This document shows, one piece after another, positions 7,462 to 16,930 of a stretch of 32,613 nucleotides of DNA; the stretch's first letter is position 1; each line of letters begins with the position of its first letter. The notes beneath the pieces were generated by a model. That model worked only from the letters and a program-made list of their open reading frames with translations, was not told the origin of the DNA and did no database searches. Made by a program: the position numbers and the translations under genes. The DNA is from Albidovulum sp. bin36 (lineage in GTDB: Bacteria > Pseudomonadota > Alphaproteobacteria > Rhodobacterales > Rhodobacteraceae). The stretch covers positions 1-32,613 of the forward strand of contig MPMP01000060.1 of the NCBI GenBank assembly GCA_002238565.1, written 5' to 3'.

Positions 7462-9462
7462 ATGTTCAAATCAATATTCATTTCAAACAGAGGCGAAATC
7501 GCCTGCAGAATAATTAAATCGGCAAAGAAATTAGGCATTCGAACCATTGCGGCCTATTCCAATGCTGATCGCAACGCGCTTCATGTGCAGATGGCGGAAG
7601 ATGCGGTTTATCTCGGGCCTTCGGAAGCCGCGCAATCCTACCTCGACATTGCCAAAGTCGTTCAGGCCGCGCGCGACTCCAATGCGGACGCGGTTCATCC
7701 AGGATACGGGTTTCTTGCCGAAAACGCGGAATTCGCAATGGCCCTTGACGATGCCGGAATCGCCTTCATCGGCCCGCGGCCGCACGCGATCCAGGTAATG
7801 GGCGACAAGATTGAATCGAAAAAACTGGCGGCGGAAGCCGGAGTTTCGACTGTTCCCGGATATATGGGAGAAATTGCCAGCGCGGACGAGGCCGTCGAGA
7901 TCGCGAGAGGCATCGGATATCCGGTAATGATCAAGGCTTCCGCCGGAGGCGGCGGCAAGGGTATGCGCGTCGCTGCGAGCGACGAGGAGACTCGCGAAGG
8001 ATTTCGCGTATCAAAGAGCGAAGCTGCAAACGCTTTCGGCGACGACAGGATATTTATTGAAAAATTCGTTGTTAGGCCGCGCCATATCGAAATTCAGGTT
8101 CTTGGCGATAGCTACGGGAATATCATTTATCTGAATGAACGCGAATGCTCGATCCAAAGGCGCAACCAAAAAGTTGTCGAAGAAGCGCCGTCGCCTTTTC
8201 TCGATGCGGCGACTCGGCGGGCGATGGGAGAGCAGGCGGTCGCGTTGGCTAAGGCCGTAAACTACCAATCCGCTGGAACCGTGGAATTCATCGTCGATGC
8301 GGAGCGTAATTTTTATTTTCTGGAAATGAATACGCGGCTTCAGGTCGAGCATCCGGTCACTGAGCTGACGACGGGCATCGATCTGGTTGACCAGATGATT
8401 AAGATCGCCGCGGGAGAACGGCTTGAGATTTCTCAGGACGATATCGGCATAAGCGGGTGGGCCATAGAATCTCGGATTTACGCCGAAGATCCTTATCGAG
8501 ACTTCCTTCCGTCCATCGGTCGACTCGTTCGCTATGCGCCGCCGCCCGAATCCAAATCCGGCGAGCGCGTCGTACGCAATGACACGGGTGTATTTGAAGG
8601 CGGAGAAATCAGCATTCACTATGATCCGATGATTTCCAAGCTCTGCGCCTGGGCGCCAGATCGCGAGCGAGCGATCGAAGCGATGCGCCAAAGCCTGGAC
8701 GAATATGAAATCGAAGGCATCGGGCACAATATTCCGTTTCTATCGGCGGTAATGGATCATTCCGATTACCAATGCGGCACCGCGACGACGGCATTCATCG
8801 ACGAGGCATTTCCAGACGGGTTTTCAGGCGCGGATCATCCGGAACAGGTCGTGAGGGATCTCGCGGCATCCGCGGCCGCGATGCACGCGATTGCGGAATC
8901 CCGCCGATCGCGCATCTCGGGCCGGATTTCGAATTCGGCAAGACTCTCGCCCGAGAAGTGTGTTGTTTCAATCAAGGAGAAGGATTTCAAACTGGAGCTT
9001 GCCGCGGACGGCGAAGGATTTGCCGCCGGACTAAACGACGGTTCGGCCCTGCGAGTGGTCGGAGACTGGCGGCCCGGGAGGCGACGCGCAACTTTCAGCG
9101 TGGACGGGCGGCAATATCATCTCCATGTGCGTCAAATGCCCCTGGGATTCGGAATTTACTACAGAGGCGCGAACATGGAGTTTCTCGTCAGAACTCCAAG
9201 GCAGGCGGAACTGGGCCGTCACATGGCGGCGAAAAGGCGGCTCGACTCCTCAATGAGCCTAAGATGCCCAATGCCGGGGCTAGTTACTTTGATCGAAGTG
9301 TCCGAGGGCGACAAAGTACGGAAGGGACAGGCGCTATGCACGATCGAGGCGATGAAAATGGAAAATATTCTTCGTGCGGAGAGGGAAGCCGTAGTCGCAA
9401 AAATTCTCGTTGCGCCGAAACAGTCGCTCGCCGTCGATCAAGTGATCATGGAGTTCGAATAG
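7462..9462 (+). CDS. pccA: Propionyl-CoA carboxylase alpha chain (biotin carboxylase and biotin carrier)
   Basis: This 666-residue biotin enzyme chain carboxylates its own biotin with ATP and bicarbonate for transfer to propionyl-CoA, making methylmalonyl-CoA. The order of domains is clear: N-terminal biotin carboxylase (ISNRGEIACRIIKSAKKLGI), the ATP-grasp glycine loop at about 157-167 (KASAGGGGKGM), the ERECSIQRRNQK and NTRLQVEHPVTE signatures, then a linker domain and a C-terminal biotinyl domain with EAMKMEN. The biotinylated residue would be Lys632. The length matches PccA, and the neighbouring methylmalonyl-CoA mutase and the distant prpE support propionyl-CoA over acetyl- or methylcrotonyl-CoA. 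The beta chain is not in the window. No strong ribosome binding site precedes the ATG. Confidence 0.9.
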   Translation: MFKSIFISNRGEIACRIIKSAKKLGIRTIAAYSNADRNALHVQMAEDAVYLGPSEAAQSYLDIAKVVQAARDSNADAVHPGYGFLAENAEFAMALDDAGIAFIGPRPHAIQVMGDKIESKKLAAEAGVSTVPGYMGEIASADEAVEIARGIGYPVMIKASAGGGGKGMRVAASDEETREGFRVSKSEAANAFGDDRIFIEKFVVRPRHIEIQVLGDSYGNIIYLNERECSIQRRNQKVVEEAPSPFLDAATRRAMGEQAVALAKAVNYQSAGTVEFIVDAERNFYFLEMNTRLQVEHPVTELTTGIDLVDQMIKIAAGERLEISQDDIGISGWAIESRIYAEDPYRDFLPSIGRLVRYAPPPESKSGERVVRNDTGVFEGGEISIHYDPMISKLCAWAPDRERAIEAMRQSLDEYEIEGIGHNIPFLSAVMDHSDYQCGTATTAFIDEAFPDGFSGADHPEQVVRDLAASAAAMHAIAESRRSRISGRISNSARLSPEKCVVSIKEKDFKLELAADGEGFAAGLNDGSALRVVGDWRPGRRRATFSVDGRQYHLHVRQMPLGFGIYYRGANMEFLVRTPRQAELGRHMAAKRRLDSSMSLRCPMPGLVTLIEVSEGDKVRKGQALCTIEAMKMENILRAEREAVVAKILVAPKQSLAVDQVIMEFE

Positions 9463-9480
9463 GAGCGGCCGCGAAAGATT

Positions 9481-9924
9481 CTAGCGAGTGCGCAGCTCTT
9501 GTTGCCGAATCGGCAGCTTGTCGATCGCCCTGACGATTTCCCGAACCGACCAGGGAAACGGCTTGCGTAGCTTGACCCCGCCGTCTTTGCCAATAAGCAC
9601 CAGCATAAAGCCCCGCGGCCTTAGCTTTTTCCTTAGAGCGCTATTGGCGCCGGGGTCGGCATCGATCAATACGACGACATCTCTTTCCGCTAGAGGGGCT
9701 GGATCTTTTTGCAAGAGCGCCATTTGCTCCGAAAAGCGCGGATCGCTTTGCGATTCCGCCAGCACGACGAAAGGACGGGCCGTCCACTTGAATTGATCGA
9801 GCTGAATGCCCGAATTGTCCTCGGATGCGGCATCGATGACTTCAAGCGCAATTTCCTCGTCGTCGGCGAAAGCCGGCTTCAACATCGCCGAGACCAGCAA
9901 GATAGCGAGAATTCTTTTTTTCAT
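9481..9924 (-). CDS. DUF4174 domain-containing secreted protein
   Basis: This 147-residue protein has an N-terminal signal peptide (MKKRILAILLVSAMLKPAFA) with a probable cut before DDEE. The rest matches the DUF4174 pattern: LDQFKWTARPFVVLA, then a DVVVLIDADP strand, ALRKKLRPRGFMLVLIGKDG and RKPFPWSVREIVRAIDKLP. The domain looks thioredoxin-like in outline (strand, GKDG turn, C-terminal helix) but has no CxxC. The function is unknown; a periplasmic location is likely. GGAGACAAG precedes the ATG. It is convergent with pccA (18-nt gap) and divergent from the mutase, so it is probably an unrelated single gene between them. Confidence 0.82.
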   Translation of the reverse strand: MKKRILAILLVSAMLKPAFADDEEIALEVIDAASEDNSGIQLDQFKWTARPFVVLAESQSDPRFSEQMALLQKDPAPLAERDVVVLIDADPGANSALRKKLRPRGFMLVLIGKDGGVKLRKPFPWSVREIVRAIDKLPIRQQELRTR

Positions 9925-10191
9925 CTTGTCTCCTAAAGACTCCGCGATTGCATATATAATGCAGGCTCGCGGAATTTCGAAGGTTTGCCGCGGGATTCGT
10001 TCGCTAGTTGGCGTGGCGGCTCCGAAGAAAACCGCCTATTGTCGGCTTCCGACAAGTCCGAGGGCCTGAAATTTCCGGACAGCCGGTGACTTGCAGAACA
10101 TTGGCGCCACGGCTTGTCTTCAAAGGCGAGGCCGCCGAACGCGGCTTCTTGACCCGTCACCGGCTAAGTAGCCGCCGCCGCAGGATTGAGC

Positions 10192-12327
10192 ATGGTCAAA
10201 AAAATCAAAGAATGGCAAGCTTTGGCCGAAAAGGAACTCAAGGACCGCAGTTTGAACGAGGCCGCTTGGCGAACCCATGAAGGCATAGACGTAAAACCGC
10301 TATACACCGAAGCGGATCTTGACGGCATCGACCACCTCGGCACGCTGCCCGGGCTCGAGCCGTTTCTGCGCGGCCCGAGGGCGACAATGTATACGGGCCG
10401 CCCTTGGACGATTAGGCAGTACGCCGGTTTTTCGACGGCGCAGGAGTCCAATGCATTCTATCGGCGAGCGCTCGCGTCCGGCCAGCAGGGCGTTTCCGTA
10501 GCGTTCGACCTTGCAACTCACCGAGGCTATGACAGCGACCATCCGAGAGTCGTCGGCGATGTCGGAAAAGCGGGAGTCGCGGTCGATTCGGTCGAAGATA
10601 TGAAAATCCTTTTCGACGGGATTCCGCTCGGCGAGGTTTCGGTATCGATGACGATGAACGGGGCCGTGATTCCCATACTGGCGAACTTCATTGTCGCTGC
10701 GGAAGAGCAGGGCGTTGCCCGCGATCATCTGTCTGGAACAATTCAGAACGATATCCTCAAGGAGTTCATGGTCAGGAACACTTACATTTATCCGCCTGAG
10801 CCTTCGATGAGGATAGTAGCAGATATAATCGAGTTCACTACTGATTCGATGCCGAAATTCAATTCAATTTCGATTTCAGGCTACCACATGCAGGAAGCGG
10901 GCGCGAATTTGGTTCAGGAGCTCGCCTTTACTCTCGCGGACGGGCGCGAATACGTGCGCGCGGCCATCGGGCGCGGAATGGATGTCGACCGATTTGCGGG
11001 CAGGCTGTCGTTCTTCTTCGCTATCGGCATGAATTTCTTCATGGAAATTGCAAAACTGCGGGCCGCGCGGCTGCTATGGCACCGTATCATGTCGGAATTC
11101 TCCCCGCGAGATCCTCGATCGAAAATGCTGCGAACGCATTGTCAAACCAGCGGCGTTAGCCTGCAGGAACGCGATCCCTACAACAACGTCGTGAGAACGG
11201 CTTTCGAAGCGCTGGCGGCGGTGCTGGGCGGAACGCAATCACTTCATACGAATGCACTGGACGAGGCCATCGCGCTGCCGACCGAGTTTTCGGCTCGAAT
11301 AGCCCGCAATACCCAGTTGATACTTCAGGAAGAAACGGGAGTTTCCAAAACGGTAGATCCAATGGCGGGTTCGTACTATGTCGAATCGCTTACGAAGCAG
11401 ATCGCGGATGCGGCCTGGGAACTTATGAATGAGATCGAATCGCTCGGAGGCATGACGGCCGCCATGATCTCCGGCCTGCCGAAGCTAAAAATCGAAGAAA
11501 CGGCCGCGAGGCGCCAGGCTATGATCGACAAGGGCGAGGAAGTTATCGTCGGCGTCAATAAATACGCCCCGGACGGCGACGACAAGGTCGAAATTCTCGA
11601 AATTGAAAACAGCAAAGTCAGGGAATCGCAAATAGAGCGTATCGAATCGCTGCGAAGGAACCGCGACGAATCCGCCTGCTCCTCCGCGCTCCGCGCTTTG
11701 GAAAGGCGGGCGGCGGAAGGCGGAAACCTATTGGAATCGGCCATTGGCGCCGCGAGAGAAAGGGCGACGGTCGGCGAGATTTCTATGGCGATGGAAAATG
11801 TTTTCGGGAGATACGCGGCAACCACGAAGACGCTTTCCGGAGTGTACGGATCTGCGTTCGCCGCAGACGAAGGATTCGCTCGAATTCAAAAGGAAGTCGA
11901 ATCGTTCGCAACGGACGAGGGCAGGCGGCCTAGGATGCTAGTCGCGAAGCTGGGGCAGGACGGACATGACCGAGGCGCAAAGTTAATCGCAACCGCATTC
12001 GCGGATGTCGGTTTCGACATTGATCTAGGGCCGCTTTTCCAGACGCCGGAAGAAGCCGCTCGCGCCGCTATGGAAAACGATGTGCATGTTGTCGGAATTA
12101 GCTCGCAGGCCGCCGCCCACAAGACTTTGGCTCCCAAACTGGTTGCCGCGCTGGAAGAATTGGATGCCGGTAATATCGTCGTCGTATGCGGCGGCGTGAT
12201 TCCCCGGCAGGACTACGAGTTCTTGCGCAACGCCGGCGTCAAGGCGATTTTTGGTCCGGGAACGAAAATTCCCGATGCCGCCGCCAAAGTCATCCGGCTG
12301 ATACGCGAGGCTTCCTGTCGAAGGTAG
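10192..12327 (+). CDS. scpA: Methylmalonyl-CoA mutase, full-length catalytic and cobalamin chain
   Basis: This 711-residue chain converts (R)-methylmalonyl-CoA to succinyl-CoA with adenosylcobalamin. The N-terminal barrel is complete, with the [16 protein letters not shown] substrate region near residue 65, [13 protein letters not shown], and the [11 protein letters not shown] segment. The C-terminal cobalamin domain has [11 protein letters not shown], in which His592 would be the lower axial cobalt ligand, and later [14 protein letters not shown]. The start is the ATG at 10192, preceded by AGGATT; a TTG six bases earlier is less likely. It completes the propionate pathway with PrpE and the carboxylase. 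The epimerase and the MeaB-type chaperone GTPase are not visible here. Confidence 0.95.
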   Translation: MVKKIKEWQALAEKELKDRSLNEAAWRTHEGIDVKPLYTEADLDGIDHLGTLPGLEPFLRGPRATMYTGRPWTIRQYAGFSTAQESNAFYRRALASGQQGVSVAFDLATHRGYDSDHPRVVGDVGKAGVAVDSVEDMKILFDGIPLGEVSVSMTMNGAVIPILANFIVAAEEQGVARDHLSGTIQNDILKEFMVRNTYIYPPEPSMRIVADIIEFTTDSMPKFNSISISGYHMQEAGANLVQELAFTLADGREYVRAAIGRGMDVDRFAGRLSFFFAIGMNFFMEIAKLRAARLLWHRIMSEFSPRDPRSKMLRTHCQTSGVSLQERDPYNNVVRTAFEALAAVLGGTQSLHTNALDEAIALPTEFSARIARNTQLILQEETGVSKTVDPMAGSYYVESLTKQIADAAWELMNEIESLGGMTAAMISGLPKLKIEETAARRQAMIDKGEEVIVGVNKYAPDGDDKVEILEIENSKVRESQIERIESLRRNRDESACSSALRALERRAAEGGNLLESAIGAARERATVGEISMAMENVFGRYAATTKTLSGVYGSAFAADEGFARIQKEVESFATDEGRRPRMLVAKLGQDGHDRGAKLIATAFADVGFDIDLGPLFQTPEEAARAAMENDVHVVGISSQAAAHKTLAPKLVAALEELDAGNIVVVCGGVIPRQDYEFLRNAGVKAIFGPGTKIPDAAAKVIRLIREASCRR

Positions 12328-12380
12328 TGCCAGAACGCAGCTATGCTGCCTTGCAATGCCCGATCGCCGGGCCAGGGTAT

Positions 12381-13604
12381 TCAAATCACGGCTTCCAGTG
12401 CGTCGACCAGGGACTCGATGTCACGCTTGCTGGTGTAGTGGACAAAGCTCAGTCGCAGGACCCCGTGGCCGGGATCAATGCCGAGCGCATCTAGGCAGCG
12501 CACTGCGTAGAAATTACCGCCGCCAGCCATGATTCCAAACCTACAGAGTTCCTTTGCAATTTGCATTGCCGGTTTGCGCGTAGCTACGGAAACGGTCGGA
12601 GCCCTGTCGGCAACCGTGTTCGGCCCGACCAGCCGAATCGAATTCTTGCTCGAAAGATAGTCGAGCAGCGGAGCCAATAGCGTTTCTTCGTGCTTGCGCA
12701 TAAGATCGCTAACGTATCCCGCCCTTTTTGAAATCGGCGCATCGGCCCCGCAATGGTGCTCGTAAAGCGCATCGATGTAGTCCGCAATTCCCGCGCATGC
12801 CGCAATCTGCGCGTGATCGGGTCCGGCAGGCGTGAATTTTAGGTGCGGAGCATCGGCATTGAAGTAGTGCCCCTGATTTGGCAGGCCGTCGGACAATTCC
12901 CGCCGTATGACCATTAGCCCCTGGTGAGGACCGTAAGTCTTGTAGGCTGAAAACAAATAGATGTCCGATCCTAGTTCACGTACGCAGGGCAATCCATGAG
13001 GCGCGTAGCTGACGCCGTCAACGCAAGTCCACGCGCCTGCTTCTCGAGCGAGACCGCAAATTTCCGCAACCGGATTAATTTGACCGACTATGTTCGAGCA
13101 ATGAGGAAAGCAAACAAGGCGAACTCTTTGGTCAAGCAGTTCCTCCAGGCCATCCAGGCGCAATTGCCCTTCGCTCGGTTCAATTCGCCACTCCCTGATT
13201 TCAATGCCGTCATCTTTCAAATTCCTCCAGGGCCCTGAATTCGCTTCGTGATCCTGGTTGGTTACGACGACGGCATCTCCCGGCGCTAGGATTTTCCGAA
13301 AGGCTTGCGCCAAGACGTAGACATTCTGCGTAGTCGACGGGCCGAAGCTCAGCTCGTCGGCATCGACGCCGAGGATTCCCGCTATCCGGAGCCTGGCTTC
13401 ATCCATTTCATCGCCAGCTGCAATTGAGGGTTCGAAAGCGCCGTAGGGCTGAACCTTGCGCTCGTTGTAGAAGCGCGCAAGGCGGTCGACCGCTTGCCTG
13501 CACGGATAAGATCCCCCCGCGTTCTCGAAGAAGGCTTTTTCCGCTAGAGCATCGTTCGAAAATGCCGGAAACTGCGTCCGCACGAATTCTAAATCGAGTT
13601 CCAT
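12381..13604 (-). CDS. Class V aminotransferase-fold PLP enzyme (cysteine desulfurase-like)
   Basis: This 407-residue enzyme has the aminotransferase class V fold. The predicted PLP-binding lysine is Lys222 in LFSAYKTYGPHQG; Asp196 in CVDGVSYAPH would hold the pyridine nitrogen and His119 in NQDHEAN would stack on the ring. The FENAGGSYPC start and FGPSTTQNVYVLAQ segment are typical of the cysteine desulfurase-like group that also contains isopenicillin N epimerase-like proteins. No conserved catalytic Cys loop of IscS or SufS type is evident, and there are no iron-sulfur genes around it. The substrate cannot be predicted. It is convergent with the mutase with about 50 bp between them. Confidence 0.85.
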   Translation of the reverse strand: MELDLEFVRTQFPAFSNDALAEKAFFENAGGSYPCRQAVDRLARFYNERKVQPYGAFEPSIAAGDEMDEARLRIAGILGVDADELSFGPSTTQNVYVLAQAFRKILAPGDAVVVTNQDHEANSGPWRNLKDDGIEIREWRIEPSEGQLRLDGLEELLDQRVRLVCFPHCSNIVGQINPVAEICGLAREAGAWTCVDGVSYAPHGLPCVRELGSDIYLFSAYKTYGPHQGLMVIRRELSDGLPNQGHYFNADAPHLKFTPAGPDHAQIAACAGIADYIDALYEHHCGADAPISKRAGYVSDLMRKHEETLLAPLLDYLSSKNSIRLVGPNTVADRAPTVSVATRKPAMQIAKELCRFGIMAGGGNFYAVRCLDALGIDPGHGVLRLSFVHYTSKRDIESLVDALEAVI

Positions 13605-14562
13605 GCGCCTAACCCTATTGAATTGTCCAAGATCCTGTCCATAAACGATTGTATCCTGAATTCCGAGGCGGACCCACTTGATTTAGCTTTTCGGCGCGTC
13701 GGGCTGGAAATGCAATGTAAAAATAAAGTCGGCGTCGGTAGATTTCGCCAAAGGCAAGTTTCAGAGCGATGCGCTTAATGACGAAAAAATTGTCGATGAG
13801 CGCTGATCAAGTTCGTTGCCCGGGCGCGCGAGGCGGCGTCGGCGCGATAGCCGGAGTCGGAGGCGGCGACGCGCGGAGGCTCGGAGTGTCCAAGTGCTGC
13901 CGCCTCGGCCGATAATCGGCGCAGTCTGAATCCTGTGCTGAAATCTCCGCCCGGTCAGCGGCCCTAAATTTATTGGCAGACCTCCGAGCTCAATATCGGC
14001 AGCAGGCCGGTCCGGAGTGTCAATCAGCCGATGGGGTTCGAAAGGACGGTTGCGACGCGCTGCGGCGTCGAAACAAACGCGACTGCTGCCCATAGGACGC
14101 TCCTCGCTTGGTTTTCGAGATTTTTTTAGGTGCGCCGTCTAGGATTTCAAGCCGCAGCTTTCTTGCGATTCCCTTTCAGGAATGTTTTCGGTCGGTCGCT
14201 TTCTCGCCGGCATAAAGCTCTATTCGCGAATTTGCCGCCTTGAATCGCGCATAGCGTGGAGCGGAAAGCTTTTTGGAGATCGGATCCGCCGAAATGGTGC
14301 TCATGACCGCGTTCGGGCGCATCTTCCGGCCGGATTCGCGTTCTTCGGAAGTGGTTGAATTCGACGTCTTGGGAAGCGAAAACCGCCCGCCGCGCACTAT
14401 CGCCGCTAGCGCCGCCCGGCAGTTCGAAACTGCTTGCTGATTTGCATGGAATTTTCTCCTTGACTCATCAGTCAAGCGCTCCCGGCAACAACGCCAAAAG
14501 GTCAGCTGGAAAATCGACAAATCTACACCGATAATTTTTACGAACGACATCGGCTTCTGAAT
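13605..14562. other. 958-bp region with weak or decayed reading frames
   Basis: No recognised gene. Two minus-strand frames deserve note. From the ATG at 14093, preceded by GAGGAG, a 110-codon frame runs to 13761; its first half (FEPHRLIDTPDRPAADIE) looks protein-like, its end is a low-complexity Arg/Leu run. Further upstream a strong AAGGAGA precedes an ATG at 14448, but that frame stops after 13 codons; the adjacent frame down to 14176 contains a segment loosely like HU DNA-binding proteins (GGRFSLP, SGRKMRPN, APRYARFKAA). This could be a broken HU-like gene. The 13810-13880 stretch is a GC-rich, GGCGGC-type low-complexity patch. Confidence 0.35.
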
Positions 14563-15093
14563 CTATGAGTTATGAGATTTGTCGGGTTCTTTCCATAATG
14601 GAACCATTGAACTCCAAACACCGTCTCTCTTGAAGCGATGGTAAATTGCTGCGACTACATGCACGGCAATCAGCCAATAAATTAATGTCACGGAAAATCC
14701 ATGTATGCCAATTGTTACGTCAATTAGGAAGCCATTCTTCAAACCCAGCCAGAAAAAGAGACCTATCAGCAAACCCGTGCCTGCTATCGCTGCAAAAGTG
14801 ACGTACATTCCTAGGTGAACGATTTTGGCTGCCAACTTTTGGTAGTGAGAGGTGTTGTCCGGCAGGGAAGACTTCTGTGTTTTTGTCATGTATATGAAGC
14901 GCACTGCTAGCAATAGTAAAAATGCCGCAGCAAACATAACCTCGAATCTTAACAAAGCGAAATCTTCCAGCTGATTTATGTCATCTACCTGTTTGATTAC
15001 TCCGTAGATGAAAAGCAGAGCGAAGCCCCAATGAAATAGCTTGGCTAGTAAACTGTGACCCGTCCTTGTGGGTGCGCTCTCAATATTACCCAT
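14563..15093 (-). CDS. Cytochrome b561 family protein
   Basis: This 176-residue membrane protein has the bacterial cytochrome b561 layout: four hydrophobic helices and paired histidines for b-type haem. Candidate ligands are His21 (AKLFHWGFA), His93 (KIVHLGMY), His131 (GIHGFSV) and His145 (LIAVHVVAAIYHRF). Such proteins move electrons between quinol and acceptors such as superoxide or periplasmic redox partners. AAGGTGG precedes the ATG at 15093. The gene is visibly more AT-rich than its neighbours and uses more A/T-ending codons, which suggests recent acquisition. No partner gene is adjacent; it stands between gene-poor stretches. Confidence 0.85.
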   Translation of the reverse strand: MGNIESAPTRTGHSLLAKLFHWGFALLFIYGVIKQVDDINQLEDFALLRFEVMFAAAFLLLLAVRFIYMTKTQKSSLPDNTSHYQKLAAKIVHLGMYVTFAAIAGTGLLIGLFFWLGLKNGFLIDVTIGIHGFSVTLIYWLIAVHVVAAIYHRFKRDGVWSSMVPLWKEPDKSHNS

Positions 15094-15869
15094 TGTCCAC
15101 CTTAGTTTTTTTCTAATTCGTATGGATTCCGCGCCAAGGTTTGCCGAATTTCACCAAATTGCCACCCAAATTTTATCCAAAGTGGCCGGTCATTTTTTCG
15201 CCAAGCAGCCAACTGGAGCGAAGCGGCGTCATCGGGCTGCATTCGGCGGCGGTCGGGCCTCCTTTTCCATGCCCGGTCTCTATCTATGTCTCCGAAGGCC
15301 ATGTCGCAAGGCACGGATGCGAGGTCGGCGCACGATGCGTGACAGGTGCTGTTTCTCACTTTACTTAAGAACAGAATTTCCAGAATTATTCGTCTGCTCG
15401 ATTTTGCAGCAATGTCGTGAGGATGCGTTGGCGCCTCGAAGGAATGCCCTCGCAGCAGCTAACTACGCTGCTTGGGAATGCCTGATTGGAAAGGAGGAAT
15501 GCAGGAATGGCGGCCTGATTAATTTGAGAATGTTCATCTTAAGTCTGCTGGCATAAAGTGAGGAACTACACCTGTCACGAGTCGTAGCGGCGAGCGCCGA
15601 CCTTGCTCTCTCCTCCGGCCTGCCGCGGCGAGCGCAGCGAAGACGCTTCCGGATCGGCGCGGCGCAGGCTCCGTACGTGGCCATCATGTCGGAACGCAAG
15701 CCAGCGAAAAAATGGATATTATCGGCAAGACTTATGGATAGCAGCCGGTACCACCGCGCCGCGGCAGTTCCTTCGCGACAGCAAATTGATTCTTGCGGCA
15801 GTCGGGGCTTCGGCGTTATCTGCGGGCGGTCGGCACCATTGAAGTTCGAGATTGACTTGGGGATTCGAG
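15094..15869. other. Gene-poor gap containing a MITE-like element
   Basis: Apart from the element at 15339-15578, listed separately, no credible gene is visible. The flanking parts have only short overlapping frames without ribosome binding sites. The SMP-30-like gene starts at the right end. Confidence 0.5.
15339..15578. mobile_element. MITE-like 240-bp element with terminal inverted repeats
   Basis: The two ends match as inverted repeats: reading inward from each end, both begin GTGACAGGTG and both end CTCACTTTA, giving 22 identities over 25 positions. A CTTAAG copy follows inside each arm, offset by an indel. The interior of about 190 bp has no complete transposase; its longest minus-strand frame ends in a short hydrophobic peptide. 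This size and structure are typical of a non-autonomous element mobilised in trans. I see no clear target duplication, so the insertion is either old or of a type with a very short duplication. Confidence 0.65.
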
Positions 15870-16796
15870 ATGTTTGGACAAATTGAAGGCACCGGTTGCG
15901 ATGTTTTTGATGAACGGTTTTCGCGTTGCCTAATAGGTCATGCTCGCGTCGAACGGCTGTGGTCCGGCGCGCGATGGAGCGAGGGTCCCGCATGGTTTGC
16001 CGCAGGGAGGTATCTGGTTTGGTCCGATATCCCCAACAATCGCATGCTGCGCTTCGATGAGACGGACGGTTCTGTTTCTGTCTTCCGACAACCTTCCAAC
16101 AATTCTAACGGGAATACGGTTGACGGTTCGGGTCGGCTGCTTACGTGCGAGCATTTGACTCGCCGCGTAACGCGTACGGAGCACAGCGGCAGGATCACGG
16201 TAATTGCCGATAGATTTCATGGAAAGAGATTTAATTCACCCAACGATATCGTCGTTTCTCGAGATGGCGGGATTTGGTTTACCGATCCGACCTACGGAAT
16301 AGCAAGCGACTACGAGGGCGATCAATCGGACCCGGAAATCAACGGCTGCCATTTGTATCGAGTTGACCCCGCGACTAGCGAAGTCAAGCAGATGGCTGCA
16401 GATTTCGTGCAGCCCAACGGGCTGGCCTTCTCCCCCGACGAGAAAATTCTGTACGTTTCGGATACCGGACGCTCCGAAGGCCCCAACGGCCCTGCGCATA
16501 TACGAAGATTCACCGTCGGACCCGACAATTGGCTGTCCGGCGGAGATGTATTCGCCGAATGCACAGAAGGACTATTCGACGGGTTTCGGGTCGACGGCGC
16601 CGGACGGATCTGGTCCAGCGCCGCCGACGGCGTGCATTGCTATGACCCCGACGGCACGTTTATCGGCCGTATTAGAATTCCCGAATTCGTTGGTAATGTT
16701 GCCTTCGGCGGGCCAAAGCTGAATAGGCTCTTCATTTGCGGAACAAGTTCGCTGTACTCTTTCTACCTTGCAATAAACGGCATCCGTTGCTGCTGA
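15870..16796 (+). CDS. SMP-30/gluconolactonase family protein
   Basis: This 308-residue protein fits the six-bladed propeller family of SMP-30, gluconolactonase and related lactonases, which hydrolyse sugar lactones with a divalent metal. Visible landmarks are SEGPAW (Glu38, the usual first metal ligand), FNSPNDIVV (Asn125), WFTDPTYG, VQPNGLAFSPDE (Asn183) and YVSDTG. The start at the ATG at 15870 has a TTGGGGA upstream; the frame extends to a TTG at 15852 that is less likely. The C-terminus ends SLYSFYLAINGI, close to the usual family ending. It probably acts on a lactone in sugar or sugar-acid breakdown; there is no sugar operon beside it to define the substrate. Confidence 0.88.
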   Translation: MFGQIEGTGCDVFDERFSRCLIGHARVERLWSGARWSEGPAWFAAGRYLVWSDIPNNRMLRFDETDGSVSVFRQPSNNSNGNTVDGSGRLLTCEHLTRRVTRTEHSGRITVIADRFHGKRFNSPNDIVVSRDGGIWFTDPTYGIASDYEGDQSDPEINGCHLYRVDPATSEVKQMAADFVQPNGLAFSPDEKILYVSDTGRSEGPNGPAHIRRFTVGPDNWLSGGDVFAECTEGLFDGFRVDGAGRIWSSAADGVHCYDPDGTFIGRIRIPEFVGNVAFGGPKLNRLFICGTSSLYSFYLAINGIRCC

Positions 16797-16930
16797 TTTG
16801 CGGATAGACGATATCGTTCCGCAGAATTGCGAGAGTCTGCTTTGGTTCATTCGAGCGGCTGAAAATCCGTGGAGAGCCTAGCGGCAGTCCTGCAGTTCGC
16901 AAGTAGCGCCGCATTCCGCAGGCGAATTGT

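Noticed and set aside
8011..8727. 238-codon minus-strand frame opposite pccA
   Set aside because: pccA is unmistakable and the frame has no family signature.
13761..14093. 110-codon minus-strand frame with GAGGAG before its ATG
   Set aside because: The start signal is good, but the second half is a low-complexity Arg/Leu run and no family is recognised; left as a note in the gap entry.
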